Counted from the first letter of the stretch, positions 45,963 through 57,080 are shown. The stretch: DNA of 64,000 nucleotides from Echinometra lucunter (GCA_029962745.1 CM057162.1:10944222-11008221); one strand, 5' to 3'. Notes: generated by a model not told the origin, from the sequence alone. Program-made: numbers and translations.

Positions 45963-46235
45963 CTCATGTGTACTTTGTGTTTTCCTTGAATTTTTCTCCC
46001 AGGAAATAAAGAAAACAGTTTGTCTACTGGTAAATGTTCATAGGTGTATTTTGTGCTTTCTTTGATCATTTTTCTCCTGGGGGAAAAAAAGAAAGAAGCA
46101 GTTTGCCTACATGACTCTAACCAGTGTACTAGAAGGAAGCGAAGAAGAAAGGGGAAGTTTGCTTTCTTTGATAGCTTTCCTTCAGGGAAATAAAGAAAAA
46201 AAAGGCAGTTTACCTATTACATTCAAATATGCATT

Positions 46236-46452
46236 GCAAGGAAGTATAGGAGAAAGGGGAGGTTTTGAGAGAGATTTGCCCATATTTGATCCGGCACCTG
46301 TGAGGTGTTGACTCGCTTGGCATGGACTACACATCTTACAACACACCAACACCTGACAAGACGGAGTCAACTCAAATAATATGGGAGCAGCGTTCCCTCT
46401 ACAGAAGATCTCTTAATTTGAAGGGGAAAAATGCTCACAAAACATAATTCAA

Positions 46453-46497
<45 letters not shown>

Positions 46498-46971
46498 CTC
46501 ACATCACATACATGTAATTACATGCAAATAGATATGAAAATACATTTTTCTATTTATTTAGATGGCATTTTTCTCTTCATTTAATTAATAATGCAAAGTT
46601 TCTCTCTCTAAATATTATTAAACAGGAGAATATTTAGTTTAATTTACTTATACTCCATGTGCAGCTGACATGATTGGGAATATTTATTAGCTCTAATACT
46701 CATTAAAAAAGCATTATTTCAGTATATTTCATGATAAAGAACTAAATACATTTTAATTATTTCTCACATGTTGATTTAAGATGTTAATTTACAATGAAAG
46801 GGCATGAAGACAAGTTCAAGATTTGGGACCGTACTCAAGGACACAAGTTGTTCAGGTACAGCAAGAGAGGGCGCTCTTCAACTATCAGAAACATTAATCA
46901 TTGACTTCACTGTGCTCTGCCCTTGACCATGCACTATTTTGTTCTTGACATTTCTTGACTGGCGTAGAAAA
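46236..46971. other. AT-rich stretch including an (AT)n microsatellite
   Basis: Pure TA repeats occupy about 46456-46490. The rest shows no recognisable feature. Confidence 0.5.
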
Positions 46972-47190
46972 TATAGTCGACCTTGCCTTAGTGACCACCT
47001 GTGCAGAAAGACCACTTGTCTTTAAATGCCACATTTTCCCCTCATTACTATATTCAGTAGAATGGTGTTCTCTGTGAAATGAGCAATATGTGTAAGAACC
47101 AAGACATACATGTATACAGATCACCTGTCCATAAAAACCACATTTCCGGTCTCCTGTAGGCTGTGTTAATATACAGGTCTCACTGCATGT
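46972..47190. mobile_element. mariner/pogo-like non-autonomous element
   Basis: The left end TAGTCGACCTTGCCTTAGTG and the complement of the right end TACAGGTCTCACTG resemble the degenerate CAGT(G/C)GAACCT ... TTAACGACACC termini of mariner-type elements. ACCACCTGTGCAGAAAGACC and CACCTGTCCATAAAAACCAC are inside. Without coding sequence. Confidence 0.45.
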
Positions 47191-47214
47191 CTGCATTACA
47201 CATATTCATAACAC

Positions 47215-47265
47215 ATCAATTCACTTACACTTACACTTATCCAATTCACTTACACTTGCAGAGGT
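47215..47265. repeat. short CACTTACA tandem repeat
   Basis: ATTCACTTACACTTACACTT and a second block repeat over about 50 bp. They resemble splice donors in reverse but are repetitive. Confidence 0.5.
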
Positions 47266-47552
47266 AAACAAAAGCTGAAGAAAGCAGAACAGGTGACACA
47301 TGCAGTCTTACCAAACATGTGGAATGCTTTAAAGATAGCACCAAATATTAAGAATGCAACTCTAGCTGATTTTTCCAACTAGAAATTCCAACTAACAGTT
47401 CACTCAGGCCTATACAAACAGAAACATTTTCAATGAAAAAAAAAAACCCATAAAAAACAAACAAAGTGAGGACAAGACCAGAAAGAGGCAAGAAAATGTA
47501 ATATTCAATTCAAGACCAAAGAGATGGAAAGATGGAGTCAAATCCTACTTAC

Positions 47553-47614
47553 CAATTTCCTTTATTTCACCTTCTCAGTCTTTATCATACAGCACCTGAC
47601 ATCTTGGCAATATT
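47553..47614 (-). other. candidate non-coding (5' UTR-like) exon
   Basis: On the minus strand the acceptor ATTTTCTTCTTTTTGCTTCATAG and the donor TTG|GTAAGTAGG are both strong and bracket 62 nt. All three frames contain stops, so it would be an untranslated exon, an exon of a long non-coding RNA or a poison exon. It could lie upstream of the minus-strand exons at 18298 and 7422. Confidence 0.3.
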
Positions 47615-49471
47615 CTATGAAGCAAAAAGAAGAAAATAATATACTGTTATTAATAGAAACAGTAACATTCATGTAAAAGCATGATTACATTCAAAACATA
47701 TTGGTACATACGCAGTTAATGTTACATGTTTAATCATGAAAATAACTGCCATAATTTCTTTTTTTCAGTGGGATGCAAATCAAAGTACAAATGTACCATT
47801 TATTTTAAGATTAGTCAAGTATTGAAACATTGACAATATTCTTGGCATTGTAAAACATGACTGCATAAAAACAATAACTTCCTTCAAACTGTGACAACTT
47901 TGACATTGAGCTGCAAGGTGAAATGCTCATGCTCCTACCCCTCCCCCTCTCCCCATCTCTTTGACGACCAGTTCCATTTTCCACCTCTTCAGTTTCCTTC
48001 CACATTTTGTTGCAAGTGAGGAGAAAAATCCATGTAGCATACAACAAAAGCAGAACAAATTGTCACCAGCAACAATTTGTGCAGCTTGGTTTTGAAAAAA
48101 AAAATGCATCACTTAGAAACACTGTGTATCAAGCATGAAATAAATTTTATATACATTCTTATGATTATTATATTGGACGTGGCTACAATACGTGCATCGG
48201 CAACAATATGTAATGTAACATGGTCCCTAATCATATGCCAATTCAATGAGTATACATTGTACATTCTCACTCCAACTCCTGTACATGAGCCCATTACAGA
48301 GGTCATATACATGTAAGATATGATCAAGTCCAACAGAAAGGCATGATTCCCGGAGTTTGAAATTGTATCCTTGTACTCCCTAATCTGTTCCATGTACATG
48401 TATCCATAATCCGACATTTGTATGGGGAACAAGAGTAGAGCTTAGCCCAGAAAGCAGAGCTGAGTTTCATCTGTTTCTTACTAATATGAAGTTGGGTTTG
48501 CACAGAGGCCATTGGCCTTTCGTCTGACCCTACAAGGTCAGCTAGTCTTGTCAACCAGTCACTTCATGAGAACCATAACACTTTTAATCATATTCTCATA
48601 AGCAATCATACATGTAGACTGAAAAACTGATTTACAAAAGTTTCAAGGCGATGGATAAGAAAAAAAATGGAAATGTACAATTCACAAAATTTCTTCAAAA
48701 TCTGCCACCTTTAATGATTTGCAAAGCTTTAAACTAGTATTACTAGAGGGGTTTTTTTTAAGTTTATTTTAGAGCACACGCACTGGGTATTCATTTCTTG
48801 GGTAGCCACTCTACAATATTTCACAAAGCATATTATAGAATACCATTTACAAAAAGAAAAAAAAACTGTCACTAGCCTGCAAATGAGTTCATCTGCCTCA
48901 AGATGCTGATTTAAGGAAACAAAAATATATTTTTCACCTTCCTTTCATTGGTTTGCACTTGCTGGACATGGATATTTAGTAGTGTATCTATGATTTTAAC
49001 ACAAGTGAAACTTTAAAAAAAAAATCATTGTAGTACAGCCAAGCCCAAGGAGAAGAGGGTCCCTCCAGTGGCCTCCAGTTATTTGGGTCCGTTTTAAAAT
49101 TTCAAATTTTATGGACACTTTCAAAATGTCCGAGTTGAGTTTCTTTAGGTCATTTCTATAATTTCATGTTCATATAAAATATTTCCTTGTTCTTTCCTTG
49201 TCTACATCTGCAATCAGTATTTGTGCCAAACACCATGCCATTCCTCTCTTGTTATTTCACATTCCTTCTGTGGATACAATCAATTTTTTCAATTTATTAT
49301 TTCTAATTTCTCTTTCATACCCATATCTACAGCAAAAAACGAATTTCATTTCAATAAAGTGTATGTAAATTTTTGTATGTTATGTAAACCACTGAGTAGA
49401 GAGGAAAAAATTAACAAAATTTAATTTGCTTCTGGCTGCCCAAGCATGAGTACTAGTCTGAAGTATAATTT
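47615..49471. other. intron-like stretch, nothing recognised
   Basis: AT-rich. Open frames up to about 100 codons lack splice support. Confidence 0.3.
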
Positions 49472-49719
49472 ACCATCATCTGCAAAAGTTTAGGACCACC
49501 CTTCCAAAATGCAATAACTCCAAGAAAAAAACTAAGTTAAACATATTTATTTTTCAGATATACATTTATTTTCAATGCATTCATATGGGCTTATACCATT
49601 ACTCTTGTACTACTGACCACTGTAGTAAATATGTTCAATGACACAAAAGAATGTCTTTCCAAATTATTGAAACATCCACAAATTCCCAGGTGTAGGTCTT
49701 AAACTTTTGCAATCGATGG
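49472..49719. mobile_element. 248 bp Tc1/mariner-like MITE
   Basis: CATCTGCAAAAGTTTAGGACC at the left is mirrored by GGTCTTAAACTTTTGCAATCGATG at the right. The AAAAGTTT-containing termini resemble Tc1-type ends. The interior is non-coding. Confidence 0.6.
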
Positions 49720-50563
49720 CATTCCTTTTTTTCATTTGTTTGTATAGAAGTACACAGATATTGTATGAAAATAAAAATCAAATGAAGTTAAATCAGCCTG
49801 GTGACTGAGGCTAACCAATCACATAGTTGGACTGTCCCAAGAGTGAGACGCACTGAAATCCAAAATATCTCTCATCAACTCATCCACACAATTCTCACAA
49901 ACAAACACACAAACTTCAACACACATTTGGAAATTCTGTGTATGAAAAATGATATATTCTGTTCTAAAAGTTTCTTTTGAAATAACCTGATCTACATGTA
50001 CGATTGGTCCAGACATCTGCAGATTACTTGTTTCAGTAATACCATTAAGGCAGAGAAATTATAGTAGGTACGAACTGATCAGGCTACTTTGTATGGATAG
50101 GCAGAATGTTGTCAATACACCTGTATGCCAGTTTTCAATTCCCAATATAATCAAATACATGTATACAGAGCAGAAAACAATGGTGGAACTGCCTTCATTT
50201 TTGCTCAGTTTGTTGGTAAACTTAGAAAAGCAAAAGGGGCAATTCCACATGGGAAGCACAAAATAAGCTAATTTCAGATTTATAGTAAAAATAAAAACTT
50301 TGACAATCCCGAATAGCCAAATCCTCAAATTAAAAGAAGCTAAAAAAAATGAATTCCATCATCTTAGAAGTGTTTGGTATAATAACATGTTTGATTTTAC
50401 ATGGCATTTTTTGCTACATGTATTTGAAAGTGACACCATTTTCCGGTCATTCTCTTACCGAGGTACATATACATGTACCACAATATCTTGAATGTAAGTA
50501 GGAAATTGTGGAATGAAAGAGTTCAGGTAAATGAATGAGCGTATTTGCAGATTATGGTGGGAA
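49720..50563. other. non-coding stretch, nothing recognised
   Basis: An open plus-strand frame ending at 50491 includes SYRGTYTCTTIS, faintly immunoglobulin-like, but a stop follows directly and no donor fits. Confidence 0.3.
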
Positions 50564-51063
50564 NNNNNNNNNNNNNNNNNNNNNNNNNNNNNNNNNNNNN
50601 NNNNNNNNNNNNNNNNNNNNNNNNNNNNNNNNNNNNNNNNNNNNNNNNNNNNNNNNNNNNNNNNNNNNNNNNNNNNNNNNNNNNNNNNNNNNNNNNNNNN
50701 NNNNNNNNNNNNNNNNNNNNNNNNNNNNNNNNNNNNNNNNNNNNNNNNNNNNNNNNNNNNNNNNNNNNNNNNNNNNNNNNNNNNNNNNNNNNNNNNNNNN
50801 NNNNNNNNNNNNNNNNNNNNNNNNNNNNNNNNNNNNNNNNNNNNNNNNNNNNNNNNNNNNNNNNNNNNNNNNNNNNNNNNNNNNNNNNNNNNNNNNNNNN
50901 NNNNNNNNNNNNNNNNNNNNNNNNNNNNNNNNNNNNNNNNNNNNNNNNNNNNNNNNNNNNNNNNNNNNNNNNNNNNNNNNNNNNNNNNNNNNNNNNNNNN
51001 NNNNNNNNNNNNNNNNNNNNNNNNNNNNNNNNNNNNNNNNNNNNNNNNNNNNNNNNNNNNNNN
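50564..51063. other. assembly gap of 500 N
   Basis: Exactly 500 undetermined bases, a typical placeholder of unknown true length. Features on the two sides may not be adjacent in the genome. Confidence 0.99.
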
Positions 51064-52061
51064 AATATAGACTGTGGGCTGAGGCCTGCTTTCTTCTGGG
51101 AGAGGGATACTGCCATTGCGAGGTGCATATCATGCTCGTACACAAAAACGTGTAAAAAAATGGTGGTTTTTCACGGAAGGGCGATGTACGCGCGTACAGT
51201 GAAATGGGTATCAAAACTGCAAAAATCAGGAAAGAAAGGTATACTTTTTCCATGTTTACAGCAGCTTGATTTCAAAATAATTATTTAGGTTGGGGAAAAC
51301 ACAACAAAATACTTATTTAGGGTATTCTTAGATCGAAGGATAATTACTTGTTTAGGGTCAGTTTTGAATATCCATGTACGAGCAAGGTGTCCACCTGGTG
51401 AAGGGGGGGGGGGGGGGGCTTTGTTGCTAATTTTCTGAGTTCCATATTCCCCATCTGGGAAGTAATTATATAAATGCTCTAGACTTGTTGAATATCTGTA
51501 ATAGAACAGACACGTTCCCACGTTTGAAACTTGAACAAAAATTTTTAGTTGAGATCGATTACGCCTTTTTAGATATAAGCATGCATTGATTTGTTCAACA
51601 TCAATGTGAAAACCAGACCCTATTGGCATGGGCATTGTACGGTTCTTGGTTGAGCGATTCACTTTCTATTTTAGAGCGCTCAATGCTATGTTGCATGAAT
51701 TTGTTATCCATACATTTACCGTGTTGCAATCCTAAATAGTAACAATGACTGTTGTTTCTCAGAATGTATGGAGGTAATTTGCTTAATATGTACACCTGAT
51801 TCCAGTTGGTATGGGCATTGCTCGGTTTTGGTGACTTCAGTCAGCCAAGGCCGAGCAATGTCCATAAGAACACTAACACTAGTGACTCTACCATCAGTAT
51901 CGCGCTCTTTACTTTATTGCTTGTTTTTGGAAATGCCTTAGTGTTTCACAATTTCATGTACTTCCCTTCATGCCCTTTGGATGAAATTTGCAACTTACGA
52001 ATTGTTTCGCTTTTATGCATTTATAGCGATTCTTCTTTGTTATACATTGCTCTGATGTATG
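51064..52061. other. non-coding stretch; 5' region of the LINE may begin here
   Basis: Includes a G run at 51404-51418. No ORF1-like zinc-finger or esterase protein was found upstream of the LINE ORF, and the LINE 5' boundary could not be located. Confidence 0.3.
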
Positions 52062-52166
52062 TATATGTATATGTATGTATGTGTATATATATATATATAT
52101 GTATATGTGTATATATATGTATATATGTGCATGTATGTGTATGTATATGTTTTTTTTTTTTTTTTT
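52062..52166. repeat. (TA/TG)n microsatellite and T run
   Basis: TATGTATATG and TATATATA repeats lead into a run of about 16 T. Confidence 0.8.
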
Positions 52167-52682
52167 AAAGTAATTTTCTTGTTTGCATGTCTATACCAAA
52201 ATTAGCAACAATGACAATCTATTTTCAATTGTACGATACAAAAATTATGGGCGCCTCTTTTCATGTTCTGTTTTCATGTCCATGATATTGATTTTGCTTA
52301 TGCTTAATCTTGTTATTTGCCCACCTGTATGGAGTATCATTATATTTCATCACTTGCATTTCTTATTATACTGATTTTTTCTTTGGGCATCTCTCCAGTA
52401 ATTATCAACGATGTATCTTCACTGTCTTTGCTCTCTGACGCGTTCGTCCGCTCTGCCTACGAGGATTTCTGCTAAATCATGTAAATGCTTCCCTCTCTCG
52501 AAGCTTTATGAATTCGTTATTTGTTTGTACATGTATGTGTTTTCGTTTCTCTGTATGTCTGTTACTTATTTGTTCCCACACAGGACCTTTTATCTTAATT
52601 ACTCTTGTTTTATTAACTCAATGCCGAAAGTAGTAGTGAATGTTGAGACGCTAACTGTACTTCCGTGAATACCTTAATTGAT

Positions 52683-55600
52683 ATGCCGTTTTATTCTTTG
52701 AGTAATGATGACCTCTCCATTAATTTAAATACGCCTAGTAATTCAAATGGCTACCCTCAGGTTAATTCGGTGTACAACCACTTTGTAGCAAACAACATTA
52801 ATGCATCATCAGAACTTCTTGATTTCCACACTGATCATGATTTAATTCGCAATCCTTCATCAGAATACATCACTGAACTTCAATTCAAAAACACTACTAG
52901 ACAATTCTCCAAAGATATTTTTTCTTTATTACATTTAAACATAAGAAGCATAAATAAACACTTCGAAGAGTTCCAACTGCTATTAGACAATAATTCATCT
53001 AGAAATTCATTTTCCATTATTGGACTTACAGCAACTTGGTTAACTGATGAATCCAATATTCCATTTGCACTAGATCAATATGATTTCGTTTTTAATAACA
53101 GGAAAGATAAACATGGCGGTGGTGTTGCATTATATGTTTCCCACAATTACGAATACAAAATTCACAACGAAATCACTAATATGAATGAATATGTAGAGTC
53201 ACTTTTTATCGAACTCAATGTCCCAAATTCCAAAAATATAATCATAGGTGTTATATATAGACCACCAAATTCTAATCATAATGATTTTTTACTTTACCTT
53301 TCTAACTTGGTTAGAAATCCATTGTTGGTGAACAAACATGTTTTTATATTGGGGGATTTCAATATCGATATATTGAAGCATGACAGTAACAATACTGCCC
53401 ATGAATTTCTTGAAACATTTTTGACATCTTCATATTTGCCATTAATATCAAAACCCACTCGCATTGCAGATCGCTCTGCAACACTTATTGATAACATATT
53501 TTGTAACGTCATGCCGACTCCTGATTCTGAAATAATATTATCTGATCTGACTGATCACTTTCCTATTATGTCACATATTACCCTTAAGCACTCATGTATT
53601 AATCCTTCCAAGCCATCAAGGCGGAGACCTACTCCAGAGAATCTTGCAAGACTGGGTGTTTCGTTAGAGTCTGTTGACTGGTCACCTATTTATAACAATA
53701 ATGATGTAAACATATGCTTCAATAACTTTCTGAGTATTTTTATTAGTGAATTAGATAAGCATATTCCAAAAGTAAAAGATAGACAAACTAACTACAAAAA
53801 ATCACCAAGACTTCCTTGGATATCTAAAGCACTTTTGCGTTCAATCAACAGAAAAAATAATTTATATTATAATTCCAAACTTAAAGGTACTCTTCAGGCA
53901 AAAACTAAATACACCACATATAAGAATACTTTAACCAAAACAATACGTTTGGCAAAGAAAAAATATTTTACTGATCAAATAATTCTGTATAAACACGACA
54001 TTCAAAATACATGGAAAGTTCTTACACAAGCCATGAATTTATCCAATAACAAGTCCGATATAACTGAAATAAGGTCTAACGGTGATATTATTGGAGATCC
54101 TGATAATATAGCTAATATTTTTAATGACTATTTTTCATCTATAGGAACTAACCTAGCTAGAGACATCCCCCCTTCAACAAAACACTTTTATGATTACCTA
54201 GGTACACCTAATTCTAGTTCAATATTTTTCACTCCCGTAGTCAAAAAAGATATTACTGATATTGTATCTAATTTGAATAATAAAAAAAGTCCTGGTTATG
54301 ATGATGTCAATAACTTTATTTTAAAAGGTATAATATCTGAAATTGTCGATCCTTTGACATATATTTTTAACATTTCTCTAACCTCCGGTCAAGTCCCTGA
54401 TCGCATGAAAATTGCCAAGGTCATTCCATTATACAAAAAGGGTGACAAGTTAAGTGTCAGTAATTATCGCCCAATTTCTTTATTATCATCCTTGTCAAAA
54501 ATTTTAGAAAAAGTTGTTTATAGCAAAACAATTGATTTTTTAAAATCTCACAATATTTTTTCTAACTTTCAGTTTGGATTTAGAGAAAAACACAACACAG
54601 AACATGCATTATTGAATTTCGTTGATAAAGTGGCTCACGCTTTTGATAATTGCTCACATCTAGTCGGCATTTTTCTGGACTTCTCCAAGGCCTTCGACAC
54701 CATTAACCATGATATCTTATTACATAAACTTTCTCATTATGGTGTGCGCGGGAAGGCCTTGGAGTGGTTCAGAAGCTACTTGTCCGACAGACGTCAATTT
54801 GTATCTTTGAATGGTCATGCATCCAACATGCAGTACATTAATTGTGGAGTCCCGCAAGGCAGTCTGTTAGGCCCTTTATTATTTATTATTTATATTAATG
54901 ACTTTTGTAAATCATCTGATATCCTTTCGTTCATTCTTTTTGCAGACGATTCTAATATATTTTATTCCCATAAAAATCCACATACCTTAGTAAATACTGT
55001 TAATAATGAACTTTTAAAAGTCACACAATGGATAAGATCCAACAAATTGTCTCTTAATTTACTTAAAACTAAATATATGCTATTTAGCAATTCCATTGAT
55101 ACACTTCCCATGGACATTGTTTTAGATGACACTAATTTAGAAAGTGTCACATTCATTAAATTTCTCGGTGTTACCGTTGATAATAAGCTTTCCTGGAAAT
55201 ACCACATAGATTGTATATGTAAGATTATTTCGCGAAATATTGGCATTATCAATAAACTGAAATATCATTTTTCGTCGTCATCACTTTTAATGCTATATTC
55301 TTCCCTGATCTTGCCTTACTTGAATTATGGGATACTTGCCTGGGGCAGCACCCATCAAACCATTTTAAATAGACTGTTATTACTGCAAAAGAAGTCCCTT
55401 CGTGTTATTCATAATTCAGCTTTTCGTTCACACACTGACCCACTATTTTTTGATTGCAAATTGCTGAAGATAAACGACCTATATTTATTTCATTTAGGAC
55501 AATTTATGTTTAACTTTGACAAAAACACACTTCCACGTGTATTTGATTCTATGTTTCCTCTTAATCGGTCTTTTCATAATTACCCTACTCGGCAATCTGA

Positions 55601-55991
55601 CGAATTTCATTTACCCCGTTTTAGAACTTTATTAGCAAAGAGTACATTTATGTTCGATGGCCCTAGATTTTGGAACTCCCTCGACAATAACATAAAAACA
55701 GCCCTTCCATATATTCTTTTAAAAGAAAACTTAAAAACGTTTTACTTAAATCCTACCGAGGTCTTCATTTCTAATCCCCGCTCGGTATCATCTCCTCTCA
55801 GACGTAAAGTTATTTTTGTTAGTCTATCATTTTGTTTTATCCTCTCTTTTCGGTCGAAATTTGTCCTGATTCTATTTTACGTTTATTTCTCCTTTTGTCG
55901 TCCTGTTTTGTTTTTGTTTTTGTTTTTTTTTTCATTTTATTCTATTATTTTTCGTTTTGTCTTGTTCTGTGAGTTATCCTGTTCTTTTTAA
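52683..55991 (+). CDS. LINE endonuclease-reverse transcriptase ORF
   Basis: A 1,102-residue polyprotein that nicks target DNA and copies its own RNA there. An in-frame GTG lies 18 nt upstream, but ATG at 52683 is the likely eukaryotic start. Residues ~80-305 form an apurinic-type endonuclease: LHLNIRSI (N86), LTATWL (~115-120), GVIYRPPN, LGDFNID (D225, N227), SATLIDNIF and TDHFPI (D291, H292). The usual catalytic glutamate of ETW is alanine at 117 (codon 53031-53033, GCA). Residues ~530-850 are the reverse transcriptase: YRPISLLS, LDFSKAFDTI (D666), CGVPQGSLLGPLLF and FADDSN (D755, D756). The conserved C-terminal region PTRQSDEFHLPRF ... FWNSL follows at ~965-1005. The last ~65 residues are Phe/Leu/Ser-rich and probably read into the 3' region. 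Best fit is the CR1/L2 group; a finer clade cannot be fixed by eye. Confidence 0.9.
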   Translation: MPFYSLSNDDLSINLNTPSNSNGYPQVNSVYNHFVANNINASSELLDFHTDHDLIRNPSSEYITELQFKNTTRQFSKDIFSLLHLNIRSINKHFEEFQLLLDNNSSRNSFSIIGLTATWLTDESNIPFALDQYDFVFNNRKDKHGGGVALYVSHNYEYKIHNEITNMNEYVESLFIELNVPNSKNIIIGVIYRPPNSNHNDFLLYLSNLVRNPLLVNKHVFILGDFNIDILKHDSNNTAHEFLETFLTSSYLPLISKPTRIADRSATLIDNIFCNVMPTPDSEIILSDLTDHFPIMSHITLKHSCINPSKPSRRRPTPENLARLGVSLESVDWSPIYNNNDVNICFNNFLSIFISELDKHIPKVKDRQTNYKKSPRLPWISKALLRSINRKNNLYYNSKLKGTLQAKTKYTTYKNTLTKTIRLAKKKYFTDQIILYKHDIQNTWKVLTQAMNLSNNKSDITEIRSNGDIIGDPDNIANIFNDYFSSIGTNLARDIPPSTKHFYDYLGTPNSSSIFFTPVVKKDITDIVSNLNNKKSPGYDDVNNFILKGIISEIVDPLTYIFNISLTSGQVPDRMKIAKVIPLYKKGDKLSVSNYRPISLLSSLSKILEKVVYSKTIDFLKSHNIFSNFQFGFREKHNTEHALLNFVDKVAHAFDNCSHLVGIFLDFSKAFDTINHDILLHKLSHYGVRGKALEWFRSYLSDRRQFVSLNGHASNMQYINCGVPQGSLLGPLLFIIYINDFCKSSDILSFILFADDSNIFYSHKNPHTLVNTVNNELLKVTQWIRSNKLSLNLLKTKYMLFSNSIDTLPMDIVLDDTNLESVTFIKFLGVTVDNKLSWKYHIDCICKIISRNIGIINKLKYHFSSSSLLMLYSSLILPYLNYGILAWGSTHQTILNRLLLLQKKSLRVIHNSAFRSHTDPLFFDCKLLKINDLYLFHLGQFMFNFDKNTLPRVFDSMFPLNRSFHNYPTRQSDEFHLPRFRTLLAKSTFMFDGPRFWNSLDNNIKTALPYILLKENLKTFYLNPTEVFISNPRSVSSPLRRKVIFVSLSFCFILSFRSKFVLILFYVYFSFCRPVLFLFLFFFSFYSIIFRFVLFCELSCSF

Positions 55992-56070
55992 TCTATTCAG
56001 TAAATCTCCGTAGGCAAATAGCAACCATTGCGTCTCTCTCTCTCCCTCTCTCCTCTATTCTCTTCCTTTA

Positions 56071-56114
56071 GGGGGATTCACATTATACAAGCTATGCTTT
56101 TTAGTGAATCCCCC
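56071..56114 (+). other. 3' UTR hairpin of the LINE, 11 bp stem
   Basis: GGGGGATTCAC and GTGAATCCCCC pair perfectly around a 22 nt loop, about 190 bp before the element end. CR1/L2-type LINEs often depend on a 3' structure that the reverse transcriptase recognises, so this is a plausible template-recognition stem. Confidence 0.5.
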
Positions 56115-56304
56115 ATTTCCACAGATACTTTTCTTCTATCCTAACTATATATTATTTGTCTATAAAATATTTTGTATTATATTTTTATATGTTAGTTATC
56201 ATGATTATTATTAATGTATTGTAATATTTGTTATAATCTATGAAAATGATTTGTATAAATATTTGTTATTTCTGTTGGAAATAAAACTGAATCTGAATTT
56301 GAAT

Positions 56305-56495
56305 CAATCGCATCTCTTTGTAAGACGGGGCCCTGGTCTCCGTTTTCTTGAGACTGTAGGCGGATCTCCAGGGACTCGCGGAAAATTCAAACGTATTTGA
56401 TTTTTGGAAGATTTTTTCCAGTCTCCAACAGGTCCAAGGATACACGGCGCGAGTTCGAGTTCCGCGAGTCCTATACGGCCCATGCAGGATCTCTA
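56305..56495. other. GC-richer flank with possible acceptor site
   Basis: GATTTTTTCCAG at 56413-56421 precedes an open stretch (SPTGPRIHGASS) without a standard GT donor, so no exon is called. Confidence 0.25.
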
Positions 56496-56712
56496 CATTA
56501 GGCAAATAAGGCACACGAGCTCGACTCTAGGCAAATAAGACCCATGAACTCGACCCTACCTGGGCTTAATGAGCTCATAGGCCTTATTTGCCGAGTGTCG
56601 AGCTTAAATTACACAGTATCGAGCTCGTGGGCTGTTCCACTTGTGGACCTTTGTTCAATGTCTAGCTCGTGGGCCGTATGACTCATGGCTGTCGATCTCG
56701 TGGGATGACACC
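56496..56712. repeat. GAGCTCGTGGGCC / AGGCAAATAAG repeat in both orientations
   Basis: AGGCAAATAAG(G/A)C occurs twice near 56499 and 56530, its complement GCCTTATTTGCC at 56581, and TCGAGCTCGTGGGC-like words at about 56617, 56661 and 56688. It is a mixed direct and inverted short repeat of about 20-30 bp. Confidence 0.55.
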
Positions 56713-56752
56713 GATTTTCATTTTGCATTGATTCCTGTCATGTTATCTCATA

Positions 56753-56756
<4 letters not shown>

Positions 56757-56793
<37 letters not shown>
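56757..56793. repeat. (CAT)n microsatellite
   Basis: About 12 CAT units. Confidence 0.85.
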
Positions 56794-56794
<1 letters not shown>

Positions 56795-57015
56795 TGGATA
56801 CGAGGAGAGGTAGATCCTGTAATCCTCGGTTCACTACTTGGGGTATAGTTTAGTTCTGCGGCTCACTCCAATCGGTGCGAATGTTATAGCTTGACCAGTT
56901 ACTTTGAACATGAGCAGGGGATCGGACGGATTGATCATATGAGACTAAAGCGTTCCGACCACCAAGCTTGTCCAGTCTAGTTTCAAAGGTTGCGATGGAG
57001 TCGTGGCCGTACGCA

Positions 57016-57080
57016 GCGGGGGGGGGGGGGGGGGGATGACAAGGGGCAGTCCCCCCCCCAAAAAAAAAAAAAAAAAAAAT
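57016..57080. repeat. G, C and A homopolymer cluster
   Basis: About 16 G, then a C run and about 20 A within 65 bp. Prone to sequencing error. Confidence 0.7.

Larger units (their letters stand above)
45005..46235. repeat. tandem array, ~70-100 bp units, split by an insertion
   Basis: Units contain TTTTGTGCTTTCTTTGAT, TTTTTCTCC, AGAAAACAGTTTGC and AAATGTTCATA. Two or more units lie at 45005-45182 and three at 45963-46235; a LINE fragment fills the gap. One unit carries a run of about 21 G at 45123-45143. Confidence 0.65.
52683..56304 (+). mobile_element. near-complete CR1/L2-group LINE retrotransposon
   Basis: It consists of a long ORF with endonuclease and reverse transcriptase, a T-rich 3' region, a stable hairpin (56071-56114) and a terminal GAAATAAAACTGAATCTGAA then TTTGAATC tail. 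The start given is the first in-frame ATG; the 5' untranslated part lies upstream but its edge is not visible. No obvious target duplication was found, which is normal in this group. The unbroken 1,102-codon frame implies a young copy compared with the truncated relics elsewhere in the window. Confidence 0.85.

Noticed and set aside
50300..50491. Immunoglobulin-like end SYRGTYTCTTIS
   Set aside because: No matching upstream tryptophan/cysteine framework, and no convincing donor.
50523..51288. Open frames of up to 247 codons across the N stretch
   Set aside because: Undetermined bases contain no stops; only short real ends exist.
51806..52668. LINE ORF1 upstream of the endonuclease-RT ORF
   Set aside because: The frames are short, AT-driven and lack zinc-knuckle, coiled-coil or esterase features.
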